A stretch of 53,646 nt of DNA from Parcubacteria bacterium C7867-004 (GTDB lineage: Bacteria; Patescibacteria; Paceibacteria; UBA9973; UBA2103): positions 1-53,646 of the forward strand of contig LFCN01000004.1 of NCBI GenBank assembly GCA_001189075.1, given 5' to 3'. Shown here in pieces: positions 1 to 6,620 of this stretch. The notes below the pieces were generated by a model. It ran no database searches, was not told the origin of the DNA, and saw nothing but the letters and a program-made list of their open reading frames with translations. Both the position numbers and the translations under genes were made by a program. Position 1 is the first letter of the stretch. The number at the start of each line of letters is the position of its first letter.

Positions 1-607
1 AACTCAAAGGAATAGACGGGGACTCGCACAAGCGGTGGATCATGTGGCTTAATTCGTCGATAAGCGAAGAACCTTACCAGGGCTAGAAACCAAGCTGCAT
101 CCCACCCGAAAGGGAGGGAGCCTTCGAGGGTGCTTGGCAGGTGATGCATGGTCGTCGTCAGTTCGTGGCTTGAGCTGTTCCCTTCAGTGGGGTAACGAAC
201 GCAACCCCCGTTGTCTGTTATATATTTCAGGCGAGACTGCCCCCTCACGGGGGAGGAAGGTGGGGATGACGCCAGATCAGCATGTCCCTTGATGCCCTGG
301 GCTGCACACGTGATACAATGGCCGGTACAGAAGGACGCAATACGGTAACGTGGAGCAAATCCCAAAAACCGGCCCCAGTACGGATCGAGGTCTGCAATCG
401 ACCTCGTGAAGCCGGAATCGCTAGTAATCGTGGGTCAGCAATACCACGGTGAATACGTTCTCGAGTCTTGTACTCACCGCCCGTCAACTCAAGGAAGCTG
501 GGGGTACCCGAAATCTTGCAGTTTGCAGGACTACGGTAAATTCAGTGACAGGGAGTAAGTCGTAACAAGGCACGGCTAGCGGAAGCTGGTCGTGGAACAT
601 ATCCAAT
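1..607 (+). rRNA. rrs: 16S ribosomal RNA, 3' part
   Basis: The sequence starts at about E. coli position 907 (AACTCAAAGGAATAGACGGG) and runs through the decoding region GTACTCACCGCCCGT (470-484) and AAGTCGTAACAAGG (557-570). Helix 45 is intact: CACGGCTAGC (571-580), loop GGAA (581-584), GCTGGTCGTG (585-594). The 5' part lies outside the window. AATAGACGGGGACTCGC is a Patescibacteria/CPR variant. The base matching E. coli A1396 is T (474). The 3' tail after helix 45 reads GGAACATATCC where bacteria normally have GGATCACCTCC, so no CCTCC anti-Shine-Dalgarno core is visible. The 3' end at about 607 is inferred by alignment from memory and may be off by a few bases. Confidence 0.97.
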
Positions 608-887
608 CGGAACGAAGTTAGCCCGAAAGGCGCTTCTCCGGTCGATCTTGGGGAGCTGCATGTTGGTCGTTAGTATCGAATAGGATTTATTCTATTCATC
701 GCTAGCGTCCAACATGCAGCTCCTCATAGGGGACATGGCATTTATCCCTAAATAATGCACGGACGCCGGAAAAACGTACCGGTGGAGACTTGGAAGCCAC
801 ATATGAGCTTCTAAGGCTTCGAATAGGCGGAACACAAGAGTGCGCATGTTAGAAACCGTTTTCATTTTTGAACTAGATGCCGCAAGA
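608..887 (+). other. 16S 3' trailer without 23S rRNA
   Basis: This stretch between the 16S 3' end and a strong terminator holds no credible ORF and no recognisable 23S, 5S or tRNA sequence. It contains a long hairpin (652-723) and a smaller possible stem (GAAGCC with GGCTTC near 791-820). I read it as a transcribed trailer. In most bacteria a 16S-23S spacer would lead into 23S here, so the 16S gene appears to be transcribed alone. Confidence 0.6.
652..723 (+). other. long perfect hairpin in 16S trailer
   Basis: GGAGCTGCATGTTGG (652-666) pairs perfectly with CCAACATGCAGCTCC (709-723). Inside, CGTTAG pairs with CTAGCG and GAATAG with CTATTC, giving an almost continuous stem. There is no U-tract behind it, so it is not a terminator. 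A processing signal for a double-strand-specific RNase is plausible but inferred. Confidence 0.8.
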
Positions 888-938
888 GCGCAGTATGGAA
901 GGATCCTCCTCGGAGAATCCTTCCATACTGCGCTTTTT
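888..938 (+). terminator. intrinsic terminator of 16S transcript
   Basis: GCGCAGTATGGAAGGAT (888-904) pairs over 17 bp with ATCCTTCCATACTGCGC (917-933), followed by TTTTT (934-938). It closes the 16S transcription unit before the tRNA gene. Confidence 0.92.
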
Positions 939-971
939 GCGTAGTGGCTGGAAGGAATATACGAATTCTGG

Positions 972-977
972 TACTAT
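972..977 (+). promoter_or_regulatory. possible -10 box of tRNA-Ile
   Basis: TACTAT lies 17 nt before the mature tRNA 5' end and downstream of the 16S terminator, so the tRNA probably has its own promoter. No convincing -35 box is visible. Confidence 0.4.
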
Positions 978-994
978 CCGTTGGTCCACCACAG

Positions 995-1070
995 GCAAGC
1001 GTAGCTCAGTTGGTAGAGCACCCGACTGATACTCGGGCGGTCGAAAGTTCGAATCTTTCCGCTTGCACCA
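995..1070 (+). tRNA. tRNA-Ile (anticodon GAT)
   Basis: The cloverleaf is complete: acceptor GCAAGCG with CGCTTGC, D-arm with AGTTGGTA, anticodon stem CCCGA/TCGGG with loop CTGATAC (anticodon GAT, reading ATC/ATT), T-arm GAAAG/CTTTC with TTCGAAT, discriminator A and an encoded CCA. It sits where tRNA-Ile is found in classical 16S-23S spacers, but here it lies between two terminators and is not followed by tRNA-Ala or 23S. Confidence 0.96.
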
Positions 1071-1076
1071 GAGAAG

Positions 1077-1097
1077 AACCGGCTTCGGCCGGTTTTT
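1077..1097 (+). terminator. terminator of tRNA-Ile
   Basis: AACCGGC-TTCG-GCCGGTT hairpin with a UUCG tetraloop followed directly by a T-run. It starts 6 nt after the CCA end. Confidence 0.92.
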
Positions 1098-1136
1098 CTA
1101 TACCCAACATCGGTGCCGTGATTCGACGTGTGCATA

Positions 1137-1142
1137 TATACT
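1137..1142 (+). promoter_or_regulatory. -10 box, leaderless start at 1149
   Basis: TATACT ends 6 nt before the ATG at 1149. Transcription starting about 7 nt downstream would give an mRNA beginning at the start codon. Confidence 0.7.
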
Positions 1143-1148
1143 GTAGGG

Positions 1149-1670
1149 ATGAGAGACATACTCGTCGTGCTCGGTGTCTGCCTTGCCGCAATAATCGTCG
1201 GTGCCTGCCTTTTCTTCTACGGACCGTCCCTGTTCCGGGAAAAGGTTACAAGCGAGGAGGCGGGATCACAAACGGAACCGGTAGATATCGCCATCAGGGT
1301 TCTCGATACCGGTACGAATGCGCTCGAAGCTCCTAAGCGGAAGAACTTCGCCGTGTATGACGCGGATGAGTTCAAGAAGCTATGGGAGAACGCGCATGAC
1401 AGCGATGGTACGCCGCTCCCGAAAATCGATTTCGATACCGAGTACGTCATCGGCGTGTTCGCAGGAACGAAGTCTTCCGGAGGCCATGCCATAACCATAG
1501 AGAAGATAACGGAGTCGGAAGGCGTACGAACGGTATACATCACAATGACGAAGCCTGCAGCCGGATGCGTCACCTCCCAGGCGCTTACGAGCCCGTACGA
1601 GATAGTCGCGGTACCTTTCAGTGGCGCATCACTCATGCCGAACGAGACGACGATTGAGACCCCCTGCTAA
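1149..1670 (+). CDS. membrane-anchored PrcB-like domain protein
   Basis: This 173-residue protein has an N-terminal transmembrane segment (about residues 4-27, rich in L, V, A, I) and a C-terminal domain resembling the C-terminal domain of PrcB, a protease-complex subunit family. Support comes from FDTEYVIGVFAGTKSSGG, the following strand pattern, and an AAGCV segment matching the family's conserved Pro/Gly-Cys region. The domain would lie outside the cytoplasmic membrane. An in-frame upstream codon at 1128 exists, but TATACT at 1137-1142 would be inside it, so the ATG at 1149 is preferred. The gene stands alone between the tRNA terminator and murD. A precise role cannot be inferred. Confidence 0.75.
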   Translation: MRDILVVLGVCLAAIIVGACLFFYGPSLFREKVTSEEAGSQTEPVDIAIRVLDTGTNALEAPKRKNFAVYDADEFKKLWENAHDSDGTPLPKIDFDTEYVIGVFAGTKSSGGHAITIEKITESEGVRTVYITMTKPAAGCVTSQALTSPYEIVAVPFSGASLMPNETTIETPC

Positions 1671-1694
1671 CTCGCCTCAAGGCAGGGGATACGC

Positions 1695-1700
1695 TACCAT
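1695..1700 (+). promoter_or_regulatory. -10 box, leaderless murD
   Basis: TACCAT ends 7 nt before the murD ATG at 1708, and no Shine-Dalgarno sequence lies between. Confidence 0.6.
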
Positions 1701-1707
1701 GGCGTAG

Positions 1708-3030
1708 ATGGATGCACGCTCCCACTTCGAGGGTAAACGAATAACGATCATGGGACTCGGCCTGCTTGGCCGAGGGGTCGGCGACGCCGTGTACCTGGCG
1801 GAACAAGGAGCAGTGCTTACGATTACTGACCTCAAGTCCGCCGAGCAGCTCGCGCCTTCGCTTGCCCGTCTCAAGGAGTATCCGAACATCGAGTATGTCC
1901 TCGGCGAGCATCGACTCGAGGATTTCCGCGATCGCGATTTCATACTGAAGGCGGCGGGAGTCCCGGCAGATTCTCTCTACATAGAGGAAGCGAAAAAGAA
2001 CGGCATATCGGTGAAGATGAGCGCGTCGTGGTTCATGGAGCTGGCAGGCATTCCGGTTATCGGCATTACGGGCACAAGGGGGAAGTCGACCGTAACGCAC
2101 ATGCTCCATGGGATACTCGACAAGGCTGGTGCTCGGATCCTGCTCGGCGGCAACGTGCGAGGCATTTCGACGCTCGCGCTACTTGATGACGTTACTGCAG
2201 AACACACGGCGCTCTTCGAGCTCGACTCATGGCAGCTGCAGGGATTCGGGGATGCGCATCTCTCGCCACAGCTTTCGATATTCACGACTTTCTATCCCGA
2301 CCACCTCGCGTACTACGGAGGCGATATAGATGCGTATCTCGCCGACAAGGCGAACATATTCCTGTACCAGAAACCGGAGGACACCCTCATACTCGGCGAC
2401 CAGATGGCGCTCACCGTCATTGACAAGTACGAAGACGTCATCGCTTCGAAGATCCTGGTTGCAGGCGAGAAGATACTTCCTGAGGACCTCGATCTGCTCG
2501 TGCCGGGCGCGCATAACCGGTATGATGCGGCGCTCGCCTTAGCAGCCGCGCGGGTACTCGGTGTTCCTGACGAGGTATCGCGCGCGAGTCTCGAATCATT
2601 TATCGGGATACCGGGCAGGCTTGAGCTCGTCGCTCTTAAGGATGGCATCTCGTTCTACAACGATACGAACTCGACGACACCGGAAGCGACCGTAGTTGCG
2701 CTGCATGCACTCGCGAGCGAAGCGGGGAGGGGCATCGTCCTTATCATGGGCGGCTTCGATAAGGGGCTCGATATGAAGAATCTTGTCGAACTTATCGGCG
2801 AGACAACGAAGCACGTGACGCTGCTTGCCGGCACCGGCACCGACCGCATTAAGGATTCACTTCCTGATGCGAGCATATTCGACTCGCTTGAGAGTGCGCT
2901 CACGGACGCACGCACTGCAGCAGCTCCGGGAGATATCATTCTCTTCAGTCCTGCGTTCGCGTCGTTCGGTATGTTCACGAACGAGTACGACCGGGGCGAC
3001 CAGTTCAATGCACTCGTAAAAGACCTATGA
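1708..3030 (+). CDS. murD: UDP-N-acetylmuramoyl-L-alanine--D-glutamate ligase
   Basis: MurD adds D-glutamate to UDP-MurNAc-L-Ala in the cytoplasmic steps of peptidoglycan synthesis. The 440 residues match family length. Visible features are an N-terminal Rossmann-like start (GKRITIMGLGLLGRG), the ATP-binding P-loop GITGTRGKSTVTHM (near residue 112), the central motif HNRYDAALALAAA, and the C-terminal YNDTNSTTPEATV, equivalent to the usual NDSKATNPDA region. The stop overlaps the next ATG by 4 nt (ATGA), so murD, the Nudix gene and murC form one transcript. Finding murD and murC together fits a functional peptidoglycan pathway, unlike some reduced CPR genomes. Confidence 0.95.
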   Translation: MDARSHFEGKRITIMGLGLLGRGVGDAVYLAEQGAVLTITDLKSAEQLAPSLARLKEYPNIEYVLGEHRLEDFRDRDFILKAAGVPADSLYIEEAKKNGISVKMSASWFMELAGIPVIGITGTRGKSTVTHMLHGILDKAGARILLGGNVRGISTLALLDDVTAEHTALFELDSWQLQGFGDAHLSPQLSIFTTFYPDHLAYYGGDIDAYLADKANIFLYQKPEDTLILGDQMALTVIDKYEDVIASKILVAGEKILPEDLDLLVPGAHNRYDAALALAAARVLGVPDEVSRASLESFIGIPGRLELVALKDGISFYNDTNSTTPEATVVALHALASEAGRGIVLIMGGFDKGLDMKNLVELIGETTKHVTLLAGTGTDRIKDSLPDASIFDSLESALTDARTAAAPGDIILFSPAFASFGMFTNEYDRGDQFNALVKDL

Positions 3031-3536
3031 GTAACCTATTCCAATACGTAGGTGGGAATCCATTCCATATTTCTGTGGGCGCCGTATTGGTAAACAACGA
3101 GAGTAAGATCTGTGTGCATAAAATGTCGAAGGAGACTCTGGCTCCGGAAGTGCAGGCAATGATCGGGAATCTGGATGAGATATATATCCTGATGCGGGAG
3201 TCACTGGAAGAAGGCGAGACACTCGACCAAGCCGTGTTGAGAGGAATCAAGGAAGAGTTCGGTGCCGAAGGGATTGTGACTAAATATCTGGGATGCATTG
3301 AAGGTCCAGCGTTCAATCGAGGAGGTAACAAGCGTTTTGAGAAGGCAACGCTTTATTTCGAAGTGAAGCTGACTAATCTGGGTGACCGGCCAGCGGATGA
3401 TCCAGAATCAAACAGCACGATGCTGTGGCTGGATCCAGAAGATATCATCGAGAAAATGAGCCTGCAGAAGAATATATCCGTTCGTACCGACTTGAATGAA
3501 TCCAAGATTCTCGAAGCTTATGTCAAATATCGCTAA
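3027..3536 (+). CDS. Nudix hydrolase domain protein
   Basis: This 169-residue protein is probably a Nudix hydrolase. The core is FHISVGAVLVNNESKICVHK followed by a Nudix-box-like segment ending in AVLRGIKEEFG (about residues 70-80). The metal-binding Glu pair of EEFG is kept, but the canonical REU triplet reads RGI and the leading Gly of the box is not clear, so activity and substrate are uncertain. It starts in an ATGA overlap with murD and its end overlaps murC. Its codon usage is more relaxed and AT-rich than that of the neighbouring mur genes, which suggests later insertion into a mur operon. It might clean up a nucleotide-linked metabolite, but that is inference. Confidence 0.75.
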   Translation: MSNLFQYVGGNPFHISVGAVLVNNESKICVHKMSKETLAPEVQAMIGNLDEIYILMRESLEEGETLDQAVLRGIKEEFGAEGIVTKYLGCIEGPAFNRGGNKRFEKATLYFEVKLTNLGDRPADDPESNSTMLWLDPEDIIEKMSLQKNISVRTDLNESKILEAYVKYR

Positions 3537-4806
3537 TCTTAAGAAAGTTCATATGATCGGCATCGGCGGCATCGGTATGTCGGCGCTTGCGCAATACTTG
3601 CTTGATCAGGGTGCTCAGGTCACCGGCTCTGATCGCGAACCGAGTCCGGTTACGGAACTTCTGGAACAGAAAGGAATTCGCGTGTTGCTTGAACAGAAAG
3701 CCGAGAATGTGCCTGACGATACCGAGCTCGTTATCTATAGCGAGGCGGTCTGGGAAGATAATCCGGAACGTATGCGGGCGAAGGAGCTCGGCATCCGCGA
3801 GCAGTCCTACTTCGAGGCGCTTGGAGACATATCGGCGGGGAAGCGCACGGTTGCGGTAGCGGGTACGCACGGGAAGACCACAACGACCGGCATGCTTGCT
3901 CGTATTCTTCGGGATGCAGGAGCATCTCCGACGGCTATAGTCGGGAGCTTGGTCCGTGACTTCGGTTCTAACTATCTCGCCGGCGAGTCCGATTGGTTCG
4001 TGGTTGAAGCCTGCGAATATAAGGAAGATTTCCTTACACTCTCTCCCGAGGTACTCGTTATAACGAATCTCGAGTTCGATCACACCGACTACTATCGCGA
4101 TCTTGAGCACGTGCAGAGCGCGTTCAGAGCTCTAGCTGAAAAGGTTCCGGCAACGGGGACCATCGTTACGAATCCGGATGATCCGAACATCGCACCAGTT
4201 CTTGCAGGACTTCCGGCAACTATAATTGATTACACCAAGGAAGCAGGGTACCCAACTAAATTCCCGGGCGAATTCAATCTGATGAATGCACGCGCAGCTA
4301 CTGCAGCATCTCGAATCGTTGTACCCGGTATTTCCGAGGACGTACTTCGAGATTCCCTTACGGCATTCGAGGGTACTTGGCGCCGCTTTGAATACAAAGG
4401 AAAGACCGCCAAGGGAGCCGACGTCTATGACGATTACGCCCACCATCCGACCGCGATACGAAAGACGCTCACGGAGCTTCGCAAGAAGACGAGCGGGAAA
4501 GTGTTCGTGGCGTTCCATCCGCACCTGTATAGCCGAACGCGAGACTTGCTCCCAGAATTTGCAACCGCATTTACCGGAGTGGATGAGGTTATAATCGCGC
4601 CTATCTATGCAGCGCGCGAGATAGACGACGGCACCGTATCGAATGCGAGCCTTGCTGAACGGATTGGAAAAAGCGGCGTGCATGCACGCTTCGGGACGTT
4701 TGTTGAGATAGAAACTATCCTCAGAAGTGAGCCGGGGGAAGGCGATATCGTCATGACTATGGGAGCGGGCGACATTTACAAGGTAGCGGACCAGCTCGTC
4801 GCGTAG
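3520..4806 (+). CDS. murC: UDP-N-acetylmuramate--L-alanine ligase
   Basis: MurC attaches the first L-alanine to UDP-MurNAc. The N-terminus KKVHMIGIGGIGMSALAQ is the family signature for UDP-substrate binding. GTHGKTTTTGML is the ATP P-loop, FDHTDYYRD is typical of the central domain, and YDDYAHHPTAI with FHPHLYSRTRD marks the C-terminal domain. I chose the ATG at 3520 (428 residues) because it places the signature at the usual distance; an in-frame ATG at 3496 would add eight residues. Either start lies inside the Nudix gene end and has no Shine-Dalgarno motif, so translation is probably coupled. Confidence 0.94.
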   Translation: MSNIANLKKVHMIGIGGIGMSALAQYLLDQGAQVTGSDREPSPVTELLEQKGIRVLLEQKAENVPDDTELVIYSEAVWEDNPERMRAKELGIREQSYFEALGDISAGKRTVAVAGTHGKTTTTGMLARILRDAGASPTAIVGSLVRDFGSNYLAGESDWFVVEACEYKEDFLTLSPEVLVITNLEFDHTDYYRDLEHVQSAFRALAEKVPATGTIVTNPDDPNIAPVLAGLPATIIDYTKEAGYPTKFPGEFNLMNARAATAASRIVVPGISEDVLRDSLTAFEGTWRRFEYKGKTAKGADVYDDYAHHPTAIRKTLTELRKKTSGKVFVAFHPHLYSRTRDLLPEFATAFTGVDEVIIAPIYAAREIDDGTVSNASLAERIGKSGVHARFGTFVEIETILRSEPGEGDIVMTMGAGDIYKVADQLVA

Positions 4807-4809
4807 TAT

Positions 4810-4838
4810 TTGCGAAAACTATTTTTATATTGTATAAA
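4810..4838 (+). promoter_or_regulatory. sigma70-type promoter for 4879 gene
   Basis: TTGCGA (4810-4815), 17-bp spacer, TATAAA (4833-4838). Transcription would start near 4845 and give a leader of about 34 nt, unlike the leaderless starts elsewhere in the window. Confidence 0.65.
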
Positions 4839-4863
4839 GTTCACACCCTCACCTACAACATAG

Positions 4864-4873
4864 AAAGGAGGTG
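4864..4873 (+). promoter_or_regulatory. canonical Shine-Dalgarno, decides TTG start
   Basis: AAAGGAGGTG is a perfect complement of the canonical bacterial anti-SD and lies 5 nt before the TTG at 4879. It is the strongest SD in the window, although the local 16S tail lacks CCTCC. Confidence 0.75.
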
Positions 4874-4878
4874 TTCTT

Positions 4879-5628
4879 TTGACCGAGGCACTTCAAGACG
4901 CCTCATGGGGCGGAGACGCCTTTATTGCAGTCAGTGAGGCTCGCTTAAAGGCCATAGACGAGCGAGCGACCGGAAACCTGCTCTCATCGCATACGGTCAT
5001 CCTGTCCGGCTATATCACCGGCATGAACCAGATCAGAGCCGGCTACGGGCGCCTGTCTCGCTCCGAAAAGCTCAAGCAGCTTTTGATGTGGGGCGCTGCT
5101 GCGGAGTGGCACTCGTGGCACCTCAGGGCCAATCGCGAGCAGCTCGACCATAACCAGCTGAACGTGCTCGCAACCTGGTTGCTCGCGACTGCGAGCTTGC
5201 CTCGGTGCCGTTGGCGTGCGCCGCTTGCGCTCAGGTACGCTCGGCTGGGGCAAGCTGCAGCTAAAGGAGTGGATGTTCTTCCGCACCAACGGGCTCTCGC
5301 GTACCTCTTATCTGCGCGGGCAGTCATGCGCAGCAAGTACGGGGATAAGAGCGCTGTCCGGAGGCTGATGGGGAAAGCTCACAGTCTCGAGGCGGAGATC
5401 CGTGCGGAAGCGAATCAACCGTACGGGCTCCGCCAACTGGTCCGCATCTTCAAAGGAGAGGGCGAGCTCCATTTTGAGCTGGGCGACGTTGACCGGGCCT
5501 ACTACCTCTTCAAGCTCGCGCTCGCTGTGGCAGAAGGGGAAGCGGATACCAAGAGCCAAGCACGCCAGATCGAGCTTCTCCTGTTGTCGGACGCGTTCGT
5601 TGAGCATCGGAGAAAAGACGAGCGGTGA
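4879..5628 (+). CDS. helical-repeat (TPR-like) hypothetical protein
   Basis: The protein has 249 residues and I recognise no specific family. It is predicted to be almost all helical, soluble and rich in Ala, Leu and Arg. The segment GEGELHFELGDVDRAYYLF followed by KLALAVAE (about residues 195-220) has the spacing of a TPR motif, so a small TPR-like solenoid is likely. The TTG start is chosen because a perfect SD precedes it; no ATG fits. It is a self-contained unit with its own -35/-10 promoter, leader, SD and terminator, unusual for this window. A role in protein-protein interaction is possible but unproven. Confidence 0.75.
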   Translation: MTEALQDASWGGDAFIAVSEARLKAIDERATGNLLSSHTVILSGYITGMNQIRAGYGRLSRSEKLKQLLMWGAAAEWHSWHLRANREQLDHNQLNVLATWLLATASLPRCRWRAPLALRYARLGQAAAKGVDVLPHQRALAYLLSARAVMRSKYGDKSAVRRLMGKAHSLEAEIRAEANQPYGLRQLVRIFKGEGELHFELGDVDRAYYLFKLALAVAEGEADTKSQARQIELLLLSDAFVEHRRKDER

Positions 5629-5638
5629 GCTACTGGGG

Positions 5639-5671
5639 CGGGAACTCGCAAGAGCTCCCGTCTTTTCTTTT
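5639..5671 (+). terminator. intrinsic terminator after 4879 gene
   Basis: CGGGAACTC-GCAA-GAGCTCCCG hairpin with one A-C mismatch, followed by TCTTTTCTTTT. Confidence 0.85.
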
Positions 5672-5685
5672 ATACCCAGAACGAG

Positions 5686-5691
5686 TAGGGT
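5686..5691 (+). promoter_or_regulatory. -10 box, leaderless rsmI
   Basis: TAGGGT ends 6 nt before the rsmI ATG at 5698. Confidence 0.5.
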
Positions 5692-5697
5692 ACCTGT

Positions 5698-6384
5698 ATG
5701 GAAGGAACACTCTCCGTCGTCGCAACCCCTATCGGGAATCTCGGCGATATAACGCTCCGCGCTATCGAGACGCTGCGGCAGGCTGATGTCATCGCCTGCG
5801 AAGATACGCGCGTAACCGCGAAGCTGCTTCAGCGATTCGATATCGAGAAGCCGCTCCTTATATTTCATGCGCGCTCGGGCCGCCTCGCCACGTCCCGCAT
5901 CCTCGCACTGCTCGCCGAAGGGAAACGCGTCGCGCTCGTAACGGATGCCGGAACGCCGGGCATCTCCGATCCGGGAAGCGCACTGGTGCGTGAGGTCCGT
6001 AATACGCTCGGGGCGGACGCTCGCATAGAAGCTATCGCCGGGCCGTCCGCGGTTACGGCTGCACTCTCCATCGCGGGAGTCCAGACGGACGAGTTCGTGT
6101 TCCTCGGATTCCTCCCGCATAAGAAAGGTCGTCAGACGCTCTTCAAAGAGATCGCGGAGAGCGAGCGCACCATGGTGTTCTACGAGTCCCCGCATCGCAT
6201 CGAGAAGGCGCTCGCCGTGCTCGCCGAGTCCCTGGGAGACGACCGGAAGGTAATAGTCTGCCGCGAACTCACCAAACTCCACGAGTCGGTTATCGAGGGG
6301 ACGGCACAGGAGGTAATGGAGCACTACCAGGCGCGTCAGGATCAGGTGCGCGGGGAATTCGTGGTTATCGTCGCTCCCGCCTAG
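5698..6384 (+). CDS. rsmI: 16S rRNA C1402 2'-O-methyltransferase RsmI
   Basis: RsmI 2'-O-methylates C1402 in the ribosomal decoding centre using S-adenosylmethionine. The 228-residue protein shows all landmarks of the family: VVATPIGNLGDITLRA at the N-terminus, IACEDTR, the SAM-binding VTDAGTPGISDPG, AGPSAVTAAL, GFLPHKKG, FYESPHRI and CRELTKLHE. It lacks the short C-terminal extension of some homologues. The ATG at 5698 gives the standard N-terminus and follows a -10 box directly. It is probably a single-gene unit after the preceding terminator. Confidence 0.95.
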   Translation: MEGTLSVVATPIGNLGDITLRAIETLRQADVIACEDTRVTAKLLQRFDIEKPLLIFHARSGRLATSRILALLAEGKRVALVTDAGTPGISDPGSALVREVRNTLGADARIEAIAGPSAVTAALSIAGVQTDEFVFLGFLPHKKGRQTLFKEIAESERTMVFYESPHRIEKALAVLAESLGDDRKVIVCRELTKLHESVIEGTAQEVMEHYQARQDQVRGEFVVIVAPA

Positions 6385-6387
6385 TTT

Positions 6388-6415
6388 TTGAGACCGGACC
6401 TCTCGAGAGTATACT
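6388..6415 (+). promoter_or_regulatory. promoter, leaderless 6423 gene
   Basis: TTGAGA (6388-6393), 16-bp spacer, TATACT (6410-6415), then 7 nt to the ATG at 6423. Confidence 0.7.
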
Positions 6416-6422
6416 GGTCCCT

Positions 6423-6620
6423 ATGTCGCGCGTACGTCTGCTCATTATAATCGGCTCTCTGGTCGTTCTTTCTCCATTTATGGGCCTCCCGATGTCGCTG
6501 CTCTCGTTCCTGCTACCCGTCCTCGGTCTCGGCGTGATAGCGATAGGTATCTCGCAGAGGCCTCCGGCAGCACGTCCGACCGCTCCGACCTATGACCCAT
6601 CTGAAACACTCGCTTCGTAA
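6423..6620 (+). CDS. small two-helix membrane protein
   Basis: This 65-residue protein has two hydrophobic segments (about residues 5-20 and 24-43) and a short Pro/Ala-rich polar tail. I recognise no family. It is supported by a good promoter whose -10 ends 7 nt before the ATG, and by a 29-nt overlap of its end with the start of the next gene, which suggests translational coupling and a shared role at the membrane. Confidence 0.65.
   Translation: MSRVRLLIIIGSLVVLSPFMGLPMSLLSFLLPVLGLGVIAIGISQRPPAARPTAPTYDPSETLAS

Noticed and set aside
905..909. CCTCC as a displaced anti-Shine-Dalgarno
   Set aside because: It lies inside the arm and loop of the 16S terminator hairpin about 310 nt after helix 45, with no sign of an intron between.
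974..1191. Minus-strand reading frames across tRNA-Ile
   Set aside because: They overlap the tRNA and its terminator in antisense and show no start signals or family features.
5308..6324. 338-codon open frame on the minus strand
   Set aside because: It is antisense to the 4879 gene and rsmI; the composition is that of a mirrored GC-rich coding frame.
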